A stretch of DNA of 10,402 nucleotides from an uncultured Collinsella sp. (GTDB taxonomy: Bacteria > Actinomycetota > Coriobacteriia > Coriobacteriales > Coriobacteriaceae), in assembly GCA_902479095.1 (NCBI GenBank), contig CABSNL010000067.1, positions 1 through 10,402 of the forward strand, read 5' to 3'. Positions 1-6,901 of the stretch are shown in pieces (within the stretch, counting starts at the first letter, position 1; each line of letters begins with the position of its first letter). A program made the position numbers and the translations under genes. The notes beneath the pieces are model-generated. The model was not told where the DNA came from. It saw nothing but the letters and a program-made list of their open reading frames with translations, and ran no database searches.

Positions 1-28
1 GGCAGCGTCAGATGTGTATAAGAGACAG
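1..28 (+). other. Nextera read-1 adapter remnant (not genomic)
   Basis: Bases 1-9 match the end of the Illumina Nextera read-1 adapter, and 10-28 are the exact 19-bp Tn5 mosaic end AGATGTGTATAAGAGACAG. Genomic sequence starts at 29. This is a library artefact left by untrimmed reads, not a transposon in the organism. Any reading frame running into it, such as the minus-strand frame ending in LSLIHI, is spurious there. Confidence 0.98.
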
Positions 29-81
29 GCCTTGGCGGCAACGGCAAGATCGTGGACATACGTGGCTATATCGACCGACAT
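29..81 (-). CDS. proA: Gamma-glutamyl phosphate reductase ProA, N-terminal 17 residues only (partial)
   Basis: Reading minus from the ATG at 81-79 gives MSVDIATYVHDLAVAAK, cut by the adapter at 29. This resembles the N-terminal helix of gamma-glutamyl phosphate reductase, which often carries a short alanine-rich stretch such as AKAAS shortly after the start. ProA reduces gamma-glutamyl phosphate, the product of ProB, to glutamate semialdehyde in proline synthesis. Two purine-rich stretches precede the ATG: AAAGGG about 6 nt away and AGGAG about 12 nt away. Context supports the call: proB lies about 1.8 kb away on the same strand, with an inverted proline iminopeptidase gene between them. The call rests on a very short peptide plus neighbourhood, so it is an inference; any helical N-terminus could look similar. 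The truncation is a contig-end artefact. Confidence 0.6.
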
Positions 82-193
82 GGGCGGCCCTTTCTCCTAG
101 AAGTTTGCAACCATGGTAGCCGATTTGCGCATGGCCTCGCCCGCGGCGGTAGAATTGGTCAACCCGAAACACCGCAACGAACGGAAGACTCAC

Positions 194-1612
194 ATGGCCC
201 TCATCACTTCGCACCACGTCCCCGGCCTTTACGTCGAGGACCACAGCATCGACGTCCCCCTTGACTGGCGCGGCCTGGAGCCGATGCTCCTGGCCGTCGG
301 CAGTACCATGCGCCGCGGCGCTATGCCGGCACCCATCGCCGGCGCGCCCGAGAGCATCAAGCTCTTCTACCGCGTGGTTTGCGCGCCCGACCGCATCAAC
401 GACGATCTGCCGCTGCTCCTGTTTTTGCAGGGCGGCCCCGGCGGCGAGAGCCCACGTCCGCTGTCGCCCACAAGCGACGGCTGGATCGAGGAGGCCGTCA
501 AGCACTTCCGCGTGGTCCTTCCCGACCAGCGCGGCACCGGACGCAGTAGCTGCGTGGACGGACGCACGATCAAGGCACTGGGTGAGCGCGCGACGGCGGC
601 CGGCTCCGATGCCACACGCTCGCAGGCGGATTTCCTCAAGCGCCACCTCGCCAGCTCCATCGTGCGCGATTTTGAGTACCTGCGCCTGGTGGGCTTTGGC
701 GGCAAGCCCTGGGTCACACTCGGGCAGAGCTACGGCGGCTTTTTGACGTTGAGCTATCTGTCGCTCTTCCCCGAGGGCATAGCGGCAAGCTTTACCTGCG
801 GCGGCATCCCCCACGTGCCGGCGAGCGCCAGCGAAGTCTACGCGCACACCTTCCCGCGCATGGCCGCCAAGACGCAGCAGTATTACGACCGCTACCCCGC
901 TGACGTCGACCGCGTGGCAGCCCTGGCCGATGCGCTCGAGGCCCAGAAGCCCGTGCTGCCCGACGGCTCGCCGATGACGGTCGAGCGCCTACAGCTCATG
1001 GGCAGCGACTTTGGCATGAAGCCGAGCTTTGAGCGCATGCATTGGATTATCGATCACGCGTTTGTTACTGGCGACGGTACGCTTAGCTGCGGCTCCTCGG
1101 TATCCGACAGCTTTTTGATGCGCGCCTTCGAGCGCACCAACACGCGTACAAACCCGCTGTACTGGACGCTGCAGGAGTTTATCTACGCCGACGGCGACAC
1201 CATGCCCATTCGCTGGGCCGCAGCAGAGGAGAAGGCCCATCGTGCCGAGTTCGACACACTCGCGCGCCCGCTCATGTTTACCGGCGAGGCCATGTTCCCG
1301 TGGATGTTTGAGCAGATGCCCGAGCTCAAGCCCTTCAAGCCCGCGATGGATCTGCTGATGGAAGACACCAACTGGGACAAGATCTACGACCCGCAGCGCC
1401 TAGCATGCAACGAGGTGCCACTCCAGGCCGCCGTGTACTTCGATGACATGTATGTCGATTCGGGCTTGCAACTCGATACGCTCAGCCGCGTGGGCAACTC
1501 GCATGCCTGGGTGACGAACGAGTTTGAGCACGATGGCCTGCACGGCAGCGTGGTGTTCAAGCACCTCTTCGACGAAGCCCTCAACCGCGGAGACCTGCGC
1601 CAGATCTTCTAG
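194..1612 (+). CDS. pip: Proline iminopeptidase-type alpha/beta hydrolase (peptidase family S33)
   Basis: A 472-residue alpha/beta hydrolase that probably removes N-terminal residues, typically proline, from short peptides in the cytoplasm; no signal peptide is seen. Family motifs are clear: oxyanion-hole region QGGPGG at residues 79-84, DQRGTGRS from residue 111, and nucleophile elbow GQSYGG with Ser179. The acid and base of the triad are probably one of the Asp residues in FDDMYVD (417-422) and a His in HDGLH (446-450). It belongs to the long form of the family; classic iminopeptidases are nearer 310-320 residues, the extra length being in the cap region. The ATG at 194 is preferred over in-frame ATGs at 113 and 131 because similarity begins there and a TAGAAT (150-155) could serve as -10, although no good -35 or strong ribosome site is visible. 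It is divergent from the proA fragment and convergent with proB. Substrate specificity cannot be read from sequence. Confidence 0.85.
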   Translation: MALITSHHVPGLYVEDHSIDVPLDWRGLEPMLLAVGSTMRRGAMPAPIAGAPESIKLFYRVVCAPDRINDDLPLLLFLQGGPGGESPRPLSPTSDGWIEEAVKHFRVVLPDQRGTGRSSCVDGRTIKALGERATAAGSDATRSQADFLKRHLASSIVRDFEYLRLVGFGGKPWVTLGQSYGGFLTLSYLSLFPEGIAASFTCGGIPHVPASASEVYAHTFPRMAAKTQQYYDRYPADVDRVAALADALEAQKPVLPDGSPMTVERLQLMGSDFGMKPSFERMHWIIDHAFVTGDGTLSCGSSVSDSFLMRAFERTNTRTNPLYWTLQEFIYADGDTMPIRWAAAEEKAHRAEFDTLARPLMFTGEAMFPWMFEQMPELKPFKPAMDLLMEDTNWDKIYDPQRLACNEVPLQAAVYFDDMYVDSGLQLDTLSRVGNSHAWVTNEFEHDGLHGSVVFKHLFDEALNRGDLRQIF

Positions 1613-1613
1613 C

Positions 1614-1676
1614 AAAGGAGTGTCCCCACCTGCCGGCACAAAAGGAACGTCCCCAAGTGCCGAATAAGTGCCGGCA
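1614..1676 (-). repeat. GGGAC-core palindrome, copy 1 (double core)
   Basis: Starts two bases after the peptidase stop codon. Arms TGCCGGCAC (1631-1639) and GTGCCGGCA (1668-1676) pair perfectly. On the minus strand a GGGGAC core lies between them, and a second one lies just outside, at 1622-1627. The block AAAGGAGTGTCCCC (1614-1627) is repeated as AAAGGAACGTCCCC (1641-1654), and AAGTGCCG occurs at 1655-1662 and 1666-1673. It shares the core, not the arm sequence, with the elements at 3064, 5392, 9649 and 10051. Confidence 0.7.
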
Positions 1677-1709
1677 ACGACAATGCCGCAGGTAGAGGAC
1701 AGAAAGCGA

Positions 1710-1807
1710 AAACGCCCCCAAGCGAGCAAGGTGACGTGAAAGAGGAGGGCATTGACCTTTTGGTCATGCCCGACGATTGAACGTCAGATTGCCGCTTAGG
1801 GGCGTTT
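1710..1807 (-). terminator. 98-nt composite hairpin, probable proB terminator
   Basis: The outer 15-base arms (1710-1724 and 1793-1807) match at 14 positions. Inside, GCAA (1726-1729) pairs with TTGC (1789-1792), TGACGT (1732-1737) with ACGTCA (1781-1786), and the tip is GGGCATTGACC, loop TTTT, GGTCATGCCC. Two internal loops, 2x2 and 9x9, separate the stems. Read on minus, the outer stem ends GGGGGCG followed by TTTTCGCTTTC, which fits an intrinsic terminator for proB. On plus only TTT follows. Ordinary terminators do not need a 68-nt structured loop, so it may have a further role. The pairing is seen directly; the function is inferred. Confidence 0.55.
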
Positions 1808-1809
1808 GC

Positions 1810-1874
1810 AGCGTCAATTGGTTAGGCATAGATCTGTTGGTCATGCCTCACCTTTTGAATGACAAAATGTCGCT
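1810..1874. repeat. Second hairpin beside the composite hairpin
   Basis: GGTTAGGCAT (1820-1829) pairs with ATGCCTCACC (1843-1852) with one mismatch around a 13-nt loop; AGCG (1810-1813) and CGCT (1871-1874) could close an outer stem. The word TTGGTCATGCC (1837-1847) repeats the one in the tip of the preceding hairpin (1760-1770), which suggests partial duplication. It ends 25 bases beyond the proB stop codon. Confidence 0.45.
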
Positions 1875-1899
1875 CTGGGCGGCGCGCAGCGTCGACCCG

Positions 1900-3027
1900 T
1901 TAGGCGAAGACGATCAAGTTATCCCTGTGTATCGCCGGCTTCTCGGCCAGGTCTGCCAGCAGGCGGTTGCTGGCAATCTGGTCTTGGCGGCGACCGGCAG
2001 CAAGTTCCAGCACGTCCGAATCGGCCTCGGCGATACCGCGGGCGACGACCATACCGCTCGGATCGCACACATCGAGCACATCGCCCTCGGCAAACTGGCC
2101 ATCGACCTCGCGAATACCCACCGCAAGCAAGGAAGAGCCACGGCTGACCAGCGCCTTCGCGGCGCCGTCATCGACCGTTACCGAACCGTGGGCCTTGTCA
2201 CCCAACGCGATCCAGAGTTTGCGCGGCGCAATGTCCAGGCGCTCCGCCGGCGGATCGAACAGGGTTCCCACGCTCTCCCCGCGGGCGAGGCGCACGAGCG
2301 CATCGGGCTCCTCGCCCGAGCAAATCACGCTCTGAATGCCCGCCGTCATGAGAATGCGGCTCGCGCGAATCTTGGTGATCATGCCGCCCGTGCCAACCGA
2401 TGTGGAAGAATCGCCCGCCGAGGCGATAATCTTGGCATCGATCTTATGCACGACCGGGACGAACTCGGCCGTGGGGTCCTCGTGCGGATTGGCGGTATAG
2501 AGGCCATCGATGTCCGAGAGCGTCACGCACAGATCGGCAGAAACCAGGCAGCTCACAAGCGCCGCCAGCGTGTCGTTGTCGCCAAACTTGATCTCATCGA
2601 CGGTAACGGTATCGTTCTCGTTGACGACCGGCACCACGCCAAGCTCCACCAGGCGCAGCAGGGCGTCGCGCGCGTGCAGGTAGGACGTACGGCGCGCCGT
2701 GTCGTGGCGCGTGAGCAGCACGAGCGAGGTGAGCAGGTCGCGCGCATGAAACTCCTCGTCGTAGGCCGACGAGATGATGCACTGACCGGCCGAGGCGCAG
2801 GCCTGCAGGCTCGGCAGGTCGCCGACCGGCTTGCGGTCGAAGCCCAGCACAGGATAGCCACAAGCGATAGCGCCCGAGCTCACCACGACCAGGCGCCAGC
2901 CGAGCTTGCGCAGGGCTGCGGCCTGATCGGCAAGCCCGCCGATAAAGGCGCGGTTGACCTTGCCGTCGGCGCCCACCACCGTGGACGAACCGATCTTTAC
3001 CACCATCGTTTTATAAGAAGTCGTCAT
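1900..3027 (-). CDS. proB: Glutamate 5-kinase with C-terminal PUA domain
   Basis: Phosphorylates L-glutamate with ATP to gamma-glutamyl phosphate, the first and normally proline-inhibited step of proline synthesis; cytoplasmic. The protein has 375 residues, the usual full length of the two-domain form. The amino-acid-kinase domain shows VVKIGSS (9-15), VSSGAI (49-54), NENDTV (137-141), FGDND (148-152), SDIDGLY (171-177) and GTGGMITK (212-219). The PUA domain covers roughly 270-375. The ATG at 3027 gives seven residues before the conserved MVVKIGSS; the Met at residue 8 (3006) is an equally possible start, and neither has a convincing Shine-Dalgarno. Downstream lie two hairpins, then the inverted peptidase gene, then the proA fragment on the same strand. 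Upstream is a palindrome that separates it from the nicotinate phosphoribosyltransferase gene by 82 bases, so read-through from that gene is possible. Confidence 0.96.
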   Translation of the reverse strand: MTTSYKTMVVKIGSSTVVGADGKVNRAFIGGLADQAAALRKLGWRLVVVSSGAIACGYPVLGFDRKPVGDLPSLQACASAGQCIISSAYDEEFHARDLLTSLVLLTRHDTARRTSYLHARDALLRLVELGVVPVVNENDTVTVDEIKFGDNDTLAALVSCLVSADLCVTLSDIDGLYTANPHEDPTAEFVPVVHKIDAKIIASAGDSSTSVGTGGMITKIRASRILMTAGIQSVICSGEEPDALVRLARGESVGTLFDPPAERLDIAPRKLWIALGDKAHGSVTVDDGAAKALVSRGSSLLAVGIREVDGQFAEGDVLDVCDPSGMVVARGIAEADSDVLELAAGRRQDQIASNRLLADLAEKPAIHRDNLIVFA

Positions 3028-3063
3028 ACGTCAAACCAATCGAATGTTGAGCAGGCGGGCGAG

Positions 3064-3109
3064 AAAATGATCCGTTTTCCTCCGTCCCCAAGGGATCGTC
3101 CCCAAGGGA

Positions 3110-3116
<7 letters not shown>
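3064..3116 (-). repeat. GGGAC-core palindrome, copy 2, overlapping a stop codon
   Basis: Arms AAAATGATCC (3064-3073) and GGATCATTTT (3107-3116) pair perfectly. Between them GTCCCCAAGGGATC occurs twice in exact tandem (3084-3097 and 3098-3111), so the minus strand carries two GGGGAC cores. The TGA stop of the neighbouring nicotinate phosphoribosyltransferase gene (3112-3110) lies within one arm. Confidence 0.75.
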
Positions 3117-4615
<1,499 letters not shown>

Positions 4616-4697
4616 GGGGCGACCTTTCGGATGTGTCGTGCAGAGGTTGAGGGTTGGGCGAGGCGGACGTGCGGGCATGGAGCCCGGCGCGAACAGG

Positions 4698-5150
4698 TTA
4701 GTGCAGGCCCATGCTGCCCGTGATCGTGTAAACCATAAAGACGATAAACGCGATGAGGGCGAGCACGATGATGATTTTTTGAGCCGGAGCCATGCCAGGG
4801 ATCTCGTTCTCGCCCGTAGGCTCCTTGGAGGTGACCATGCGCTGGGCAAAGGTCATCTCGTCACGGCTCGGTTTGGGCTCGACGGGCTCGGGGCGAGCGG
4901 CTTTTTTGGGCTGAGGTTTGGGTGCGGTGGGCGCGGGCTTCGCGGCGGCGGGCTTGGGCGCGGGCGCGGGCTCGGATGCAACCTTCGCAGCGACCTCCTC
5001 GGCCTTCGCACGCTCGGCGCGCAGGGCAGCCAGCTCCTCACGCTCGCGACGGGCCTCTTCCCGAGCCTCGCGGCGGGCCTTCTCAGCGCGGAGCTCTTCC
5101 AACTCAGCGCGCTCCTCGTCGGACAATGGTTGGGACTCAAGCTCGGCCAT
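4698..5150 (-). CDS. Small coiled-coil, tail-anchored membrane protein of unknown function
   Basis: I do not recognise this 150-residue protein. Residues 8-56 are a dense Glu/Arg/Ala heptad-like stretch that predicts a charged coiled coil. Residues 57-95 form a Pro/Ala/Lys linker. Residues 96-121 are a mixed segment. Residues 125-144 (IIIVLALIAFIVFMVY core) form one transmembrane helix, followed by only GSMGLH. There is no N-terminal signal, so the topology should be tail-anchored with the coiled coil in the cytoplasm. The start at 5150 has GAAAGGG (5158-5164) 7 nt upstream; the longer in-frame ATG at 5186 would translate the terminator hairpin and is rejected. A strong terminator ends 18 bases upstream of the ATG, so expression may depend on read-through from the tRNA promoter. 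The nicotinate phosphoribosyltransferase gene follows after 82 bases. A link to division or envelope scaffolding would be a guess. Confidence 0.8.
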   Translation of the reverse strand: MAELESQPLSDEERAELEELRAEKARREAREEARREREELAALRAERAKAEEVAAKVASEPAPAPKPAAAKPAPTAPKPQPKKAARPEPVEPKPSRDEMTFAQRMVTSKEPTGENEIPGMAPAQKIIIVLALIAFIVFMVYTITGSMGLH

Positions 5151-5168
5151 GGTAAAGCCCTTTCTTTT

Positions 5169-5199
5169 AAAAAAAGCCGCCGACACAATGTCAGCGGCT
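5169..5199 (-). terminator. Intrinsic terminator after tRNA-Ala
   Basis: On minus, AGCCGCTGACA (5199-5189) pairs with TGTCGGCGGCT (5185-5175), with one G-U pair and a 3-nt loop, and a run of seven T (5175-5169) follows. It starts 15 bases after the tRNA and ends about 5 bases before the ribosome site of the next gene, so it could also act as an attenuator for that gene. Confidence 0.88.
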
Positions 5200-5214
5200 T
5201 ATCAAATCCAAGGG

Positions 5215-5287
5215 TGGAGACGAAGGGAGTCGAACCCTCGGCCTCTGCCATGCGACGGCAGCGCTCTCCCAACTGAGCTACGTCCCC
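5215..5287 (-). tRNA. tRNA-Ala (anticodon CGC)
   Basis: A complete 73-nt cloverleaf on minus. Acceptor GGGGACG pairs with CGTCTCC and includes the G3-U70 wobble that marks alanine tRNAs. The D arm is GCTC/GAGC, the anticodon stem CTGCC/GGCAG with loop GTCGCAT, so the anticodon is CGC (codon GCG). The T arm is GAGGG/CCCTT with loop TTCGACT. The discriminator is A73. CCA is not encoded (CCC follows), so the tail must be added enzymatically. G at position 32 is less common than a pyrimidine. Confidence 0.95.
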
Positions 5288-5300
5288 AGGACAAGTCGAT

Positions 5301-5328
5301 ATTTTACCTACGGCTCGCCAACTGTCAA
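5301..5328 (-). promoter_or_regulatory. Near-consensus housekeeping promoter for tRNA-Ala
   Basis: On minus, an exact TTGACA (5328-5323) is followed after 16 bases by TAAAAT (5306-5301). The tRNA 5' end lies 13 bases further on, giving a very short leader. It is the best -35/-10 pair in the window. Confidence 0.85.
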
Positions 5329-5391
5329 CGCCCAATAACCAGTCTTTTTGGGGCGCGGCTATTTTGGCAACTTTTCGAACAGGCGATCCTC

Positions 5392-5429
5392 TCGATGATT
5401 TTTTATCCCCGTCCCAGAAAAATCATCGA
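5392..5429 (-). repeat. GGGAC-core palindrome, copy 3
   Basis: Perfect 12-bp arms TCGATGATTTTT (5392-5403) and AAAAATCATCGA (5418-5429) enclose 14 bases that read CTGGGACGGGGATA on minus. It starts 8 bases beyond the pflX-like stop codon. No T-run follows the stem, so it is a poor intrinsic terminator and fits better as a member of the palindrome family. Confidence 0.75.
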
Positions 5430-5437
5430 CGAACGCA

Positions 5438-6376
5438 CTACTTTGCGCTGGTAAGAACACCGGTGGTGTCGAAGGCCGGGGTGAAGCTCTCGTCTACCGC
5501 GCCGCCCTCTTGCCAGAACATCGTCGTAAAACCCAGGTCGTCGGCATGGTCGAGCACCTGCTCGTACTCCTCACGCGTCACGGCGCGTGCCAGGTCGCCG
5601 CCCTGCTCGCGCATGAGCGCATTGGGCGTGTACTGGTTCATAACCGAGATCGGCACGTCGCCCACCGTCTGCCACACCAGGTCCAGCACGCGACACGAAT
5701 CGTCTGCATGCCCCGGAAGCACCAGGTGACGCACGATCATGCCGCGCTTCATAAGCCCGTCCTCGTCCACCAACTCTCCCCCGCGGCGCTCGATCTCGCG
5801 CGCCATCTGGGCCAGACCCGACACGGCCACACGCGGGTAATCCTTTATATGGGAGAGCGACTGCGCAAGCCCGGCATCGGCATATTTAAAGTCGGTGAGC
5901 CACACATCGACCAGGTCGCCCAGCGCCGCCACGGCACTCGCGCGCTCGTAACCACTCGTGTTGTAGACGATTGGGATAACCAGTCCGCGCGCCCGTGCCG
6001 CGGCAATCGCGGCAGGCAACAGGTGCGCATAGTGCGTCGCCGTCACCAAATTGATGTTGTTGGCACCCTGGTCCTGCAGTTCCAGCATAATCTCGACCAG
6101 GCGCTCAGGCGAAATCTCAAGGCCAAAATTGCCGGTCGAGATCTCGTGGTTCTGGCAGTAGATACATTTGAGCGAGCAGCCGCTAAAGAAGATCGTGCCC
6201 GAACCGGCCTCGCCCGAGATAGGCGGCTCCTCCCACATATGAAGCGCGGCGCGGGCCACCTTGAGCGTGTCGTTAGCACCGCAGACGCCGTGCGCGCCCT
6301 CATCGCGCGCCGCACCGCAACGGCGCGGACACAAATGGCAGGCGGGCGAAAAAAGTTCGGTCAACGACGTCGGCAT
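5438..6376 (-). CDS. pflX: PflX-type radical SAM protein (pyruvate formate-lyase activating enzyme homologue)
   Basis: A 312-residue radical SAM protein of the COG1313 type, related to glycyl-radical activating enzymes. The SAM-binding [4Fe-4S] motif is CSLKCIYC (Cys67, Cys71, Cys74), directly after the typical WEEPPISG and GSGTIFFSGC stretch. Before it lie four cysteines (13, 16, 20, 32; pattern CX2CX3CX11C) that may bind a second cluster or zinc, a usual feature of this group. The true substrate of PflX proteins is not settled, and no glycyl-radical enzyme gene is present here. I chose the ATG at 6376 because GGAG (6389-6386) sits 9 nt upstream; the ATG at 6391 would leave one base of spacing. 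A TTGACA (6488-6483, minus) lies about 107 bases upstream of the start, but its -10 partner is weak. A palindrome follows the stop codon. Confidence 0.88.
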   Translation of the reverse strand: MPTSLTELFSPACHLCPRRCGAARDEGAHGVCGANDTLKVARAALHMWEEPPISGEAGSGTIFFSGCSLKCIYCQNHEISTGNFGLEISPERLVEIMLELQDQGANNINLVTATHYAHLLPAAIAAARARGLVIPIVYNTSGYERASAVAALGDLVDVWLTDFKYADAGLAQSLSHIKDYPRVAVSGLAQMAREIERRGGELVDEDGLMKRGMIVRHLVLPGHADDSCRVLDLVWQTVGDVPISVMNQYTPNALMREQGGDLARAVTREEYEQVLDHADDLGFTTMFWQEGGAVDESFTPAFDTTGVLTSAK

Positions 6377-6499
6377 AAAACCATGCTCCAAAACAACGAT
6401 TCAGCAGCTCAAACGTAAAGGAATCAACCCCACAGACGGCTCGAGCCCAAGGCGCCGTAATCGTCCGACACGATTTTTGTAATGTCAAGACTGGAATCG

Positions 6500-6519
6500 A
6501 TAAAGTGCCGCTTTATGAT
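6500..6519 (+). promoter_or_regulatory. Candidate -10 with overlapping inverted repeat
   Basis: TATGAT (6514-6519) is a good -10 for the small RNA that follows, with start near 6526. The -35 position reads CTGGAA (6491-6496, 17-base spacing), only half matching TTGACA. The inverted repeat ATAAAG (6500-6505) / CTTTAT (6511-6516) with a 5-base gap overlaps the -10, so it could be an operator or just part of the promoter. Confidence 0.4.
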
Positions 6520-6525
6520 GTAGGT

Positions 6526-6672
6526 ATTCCGCCCCCCGCGGAGCAACTGGGTGAACCGTCGCGTTTATTTAGGGAGCCCACACAGTCGTACCTAGTACAG
6601 GTATCCTTCGTTGTTAAGGACGCTGGAACAGTCGATGAGGGCACCCACCTGTTTTAGGTGGGTTCATTTTCG
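6526..6672 (+). ncRNA. Candidate structured small RNA (6S-like size, identity open)
   Basis: A gene-free stretch of about 147 nt lies between a TATGAT -10 and an intrinsic terminator. Visible hairpins are TCCGC/GCGGA (6528-6532 with 6538-6542), TACCT/AGGTA (6589-6593 with 6599-6603), and TCCTT/AAGGA (6604-6608 with 6616-6620) stacked directly on it. ACTG with CAGT (6546-6549 with 6583-6586) and TTCC with GGAA (6527-6530 with 6625-6628) could close a rod. ACAGTCG occurs twice (6582-6588, 6628-6634). There is no ORF with a ribosome site. Size, isolation and end pairing would suit 6S RNA, but I cannot align it to a known 6S sequence from memory. It is not RNase P RNA, SRP RNA or tmRNA by their hallmark motifs. 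It could also be the leader of a lost or distant gene. Confidence 0.5.
6643..6672 (+). terminator. Intrinsic terminator of the small RNA
   Basis: ACCCACCT (6643-6650), loop GTTTT, AGGTGGGT (6656-6663), then TCATTTTCG. A perfect 8-bp GC-rich stem with a moderate T tail on the plus strand only, which fixes the direction of the transcript. Confidence 0.75.
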
Positions 6673-6901
6673 TAACGTGGGGGGTGGTTTTCTTTTGCCG
6701 AAAATCACCATTACAGTCCATATGGATCCCCGCCGGCATCCCGACAAGCCATCGACAACATCCCAATATCTGGTAAGCGCGTGATTATCGCTGCGTGCAA
6801 TTCCATGCACCCCCCTTGGTCGAGTATTATGGTTCGGCTATGCCCTTTGCGCATGGCGTTCTTCTGACCTTTTCCTTCGACGCTTGGCGGTTTTTAGATT
6901 C

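Noticed and set aside
10..28. Tn5-like transposon ends at both window ends (10-28 and 10356-10374)
   Set aside because: They are the mosaic ends of the Nextera library adapters, followed on the right by an index and P7 sequence.
8..847. Long minus-strand ORF opposite the peptidase gene
   Set aside because: It is a frame shadow in GC-rich DNA, lacks any family motif and its last residues (LSLIHI) are translated adapter.
5151..5186. Extended N-terminus of the tail-anchored protein from the ATG at 5186
   Set aside because: It would translate the tRNA terminator hairpin; the ATG at 5150 has a well-spaced GAAAGGG.
5510..6418. Plus-strand ORF opposite the pflX-like gene
   Set aside because: Same kind of shadow; the minus strand carries the radical SAM motifs.
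6549..6563. GGGTGAACC followed by CGCG, resembling the T-box consensus
   Set aside because: The match needs a deletion and an insertion, there is no room for a specifier stem upstream, and the next gene is not a synthetase or amino-acid gene.
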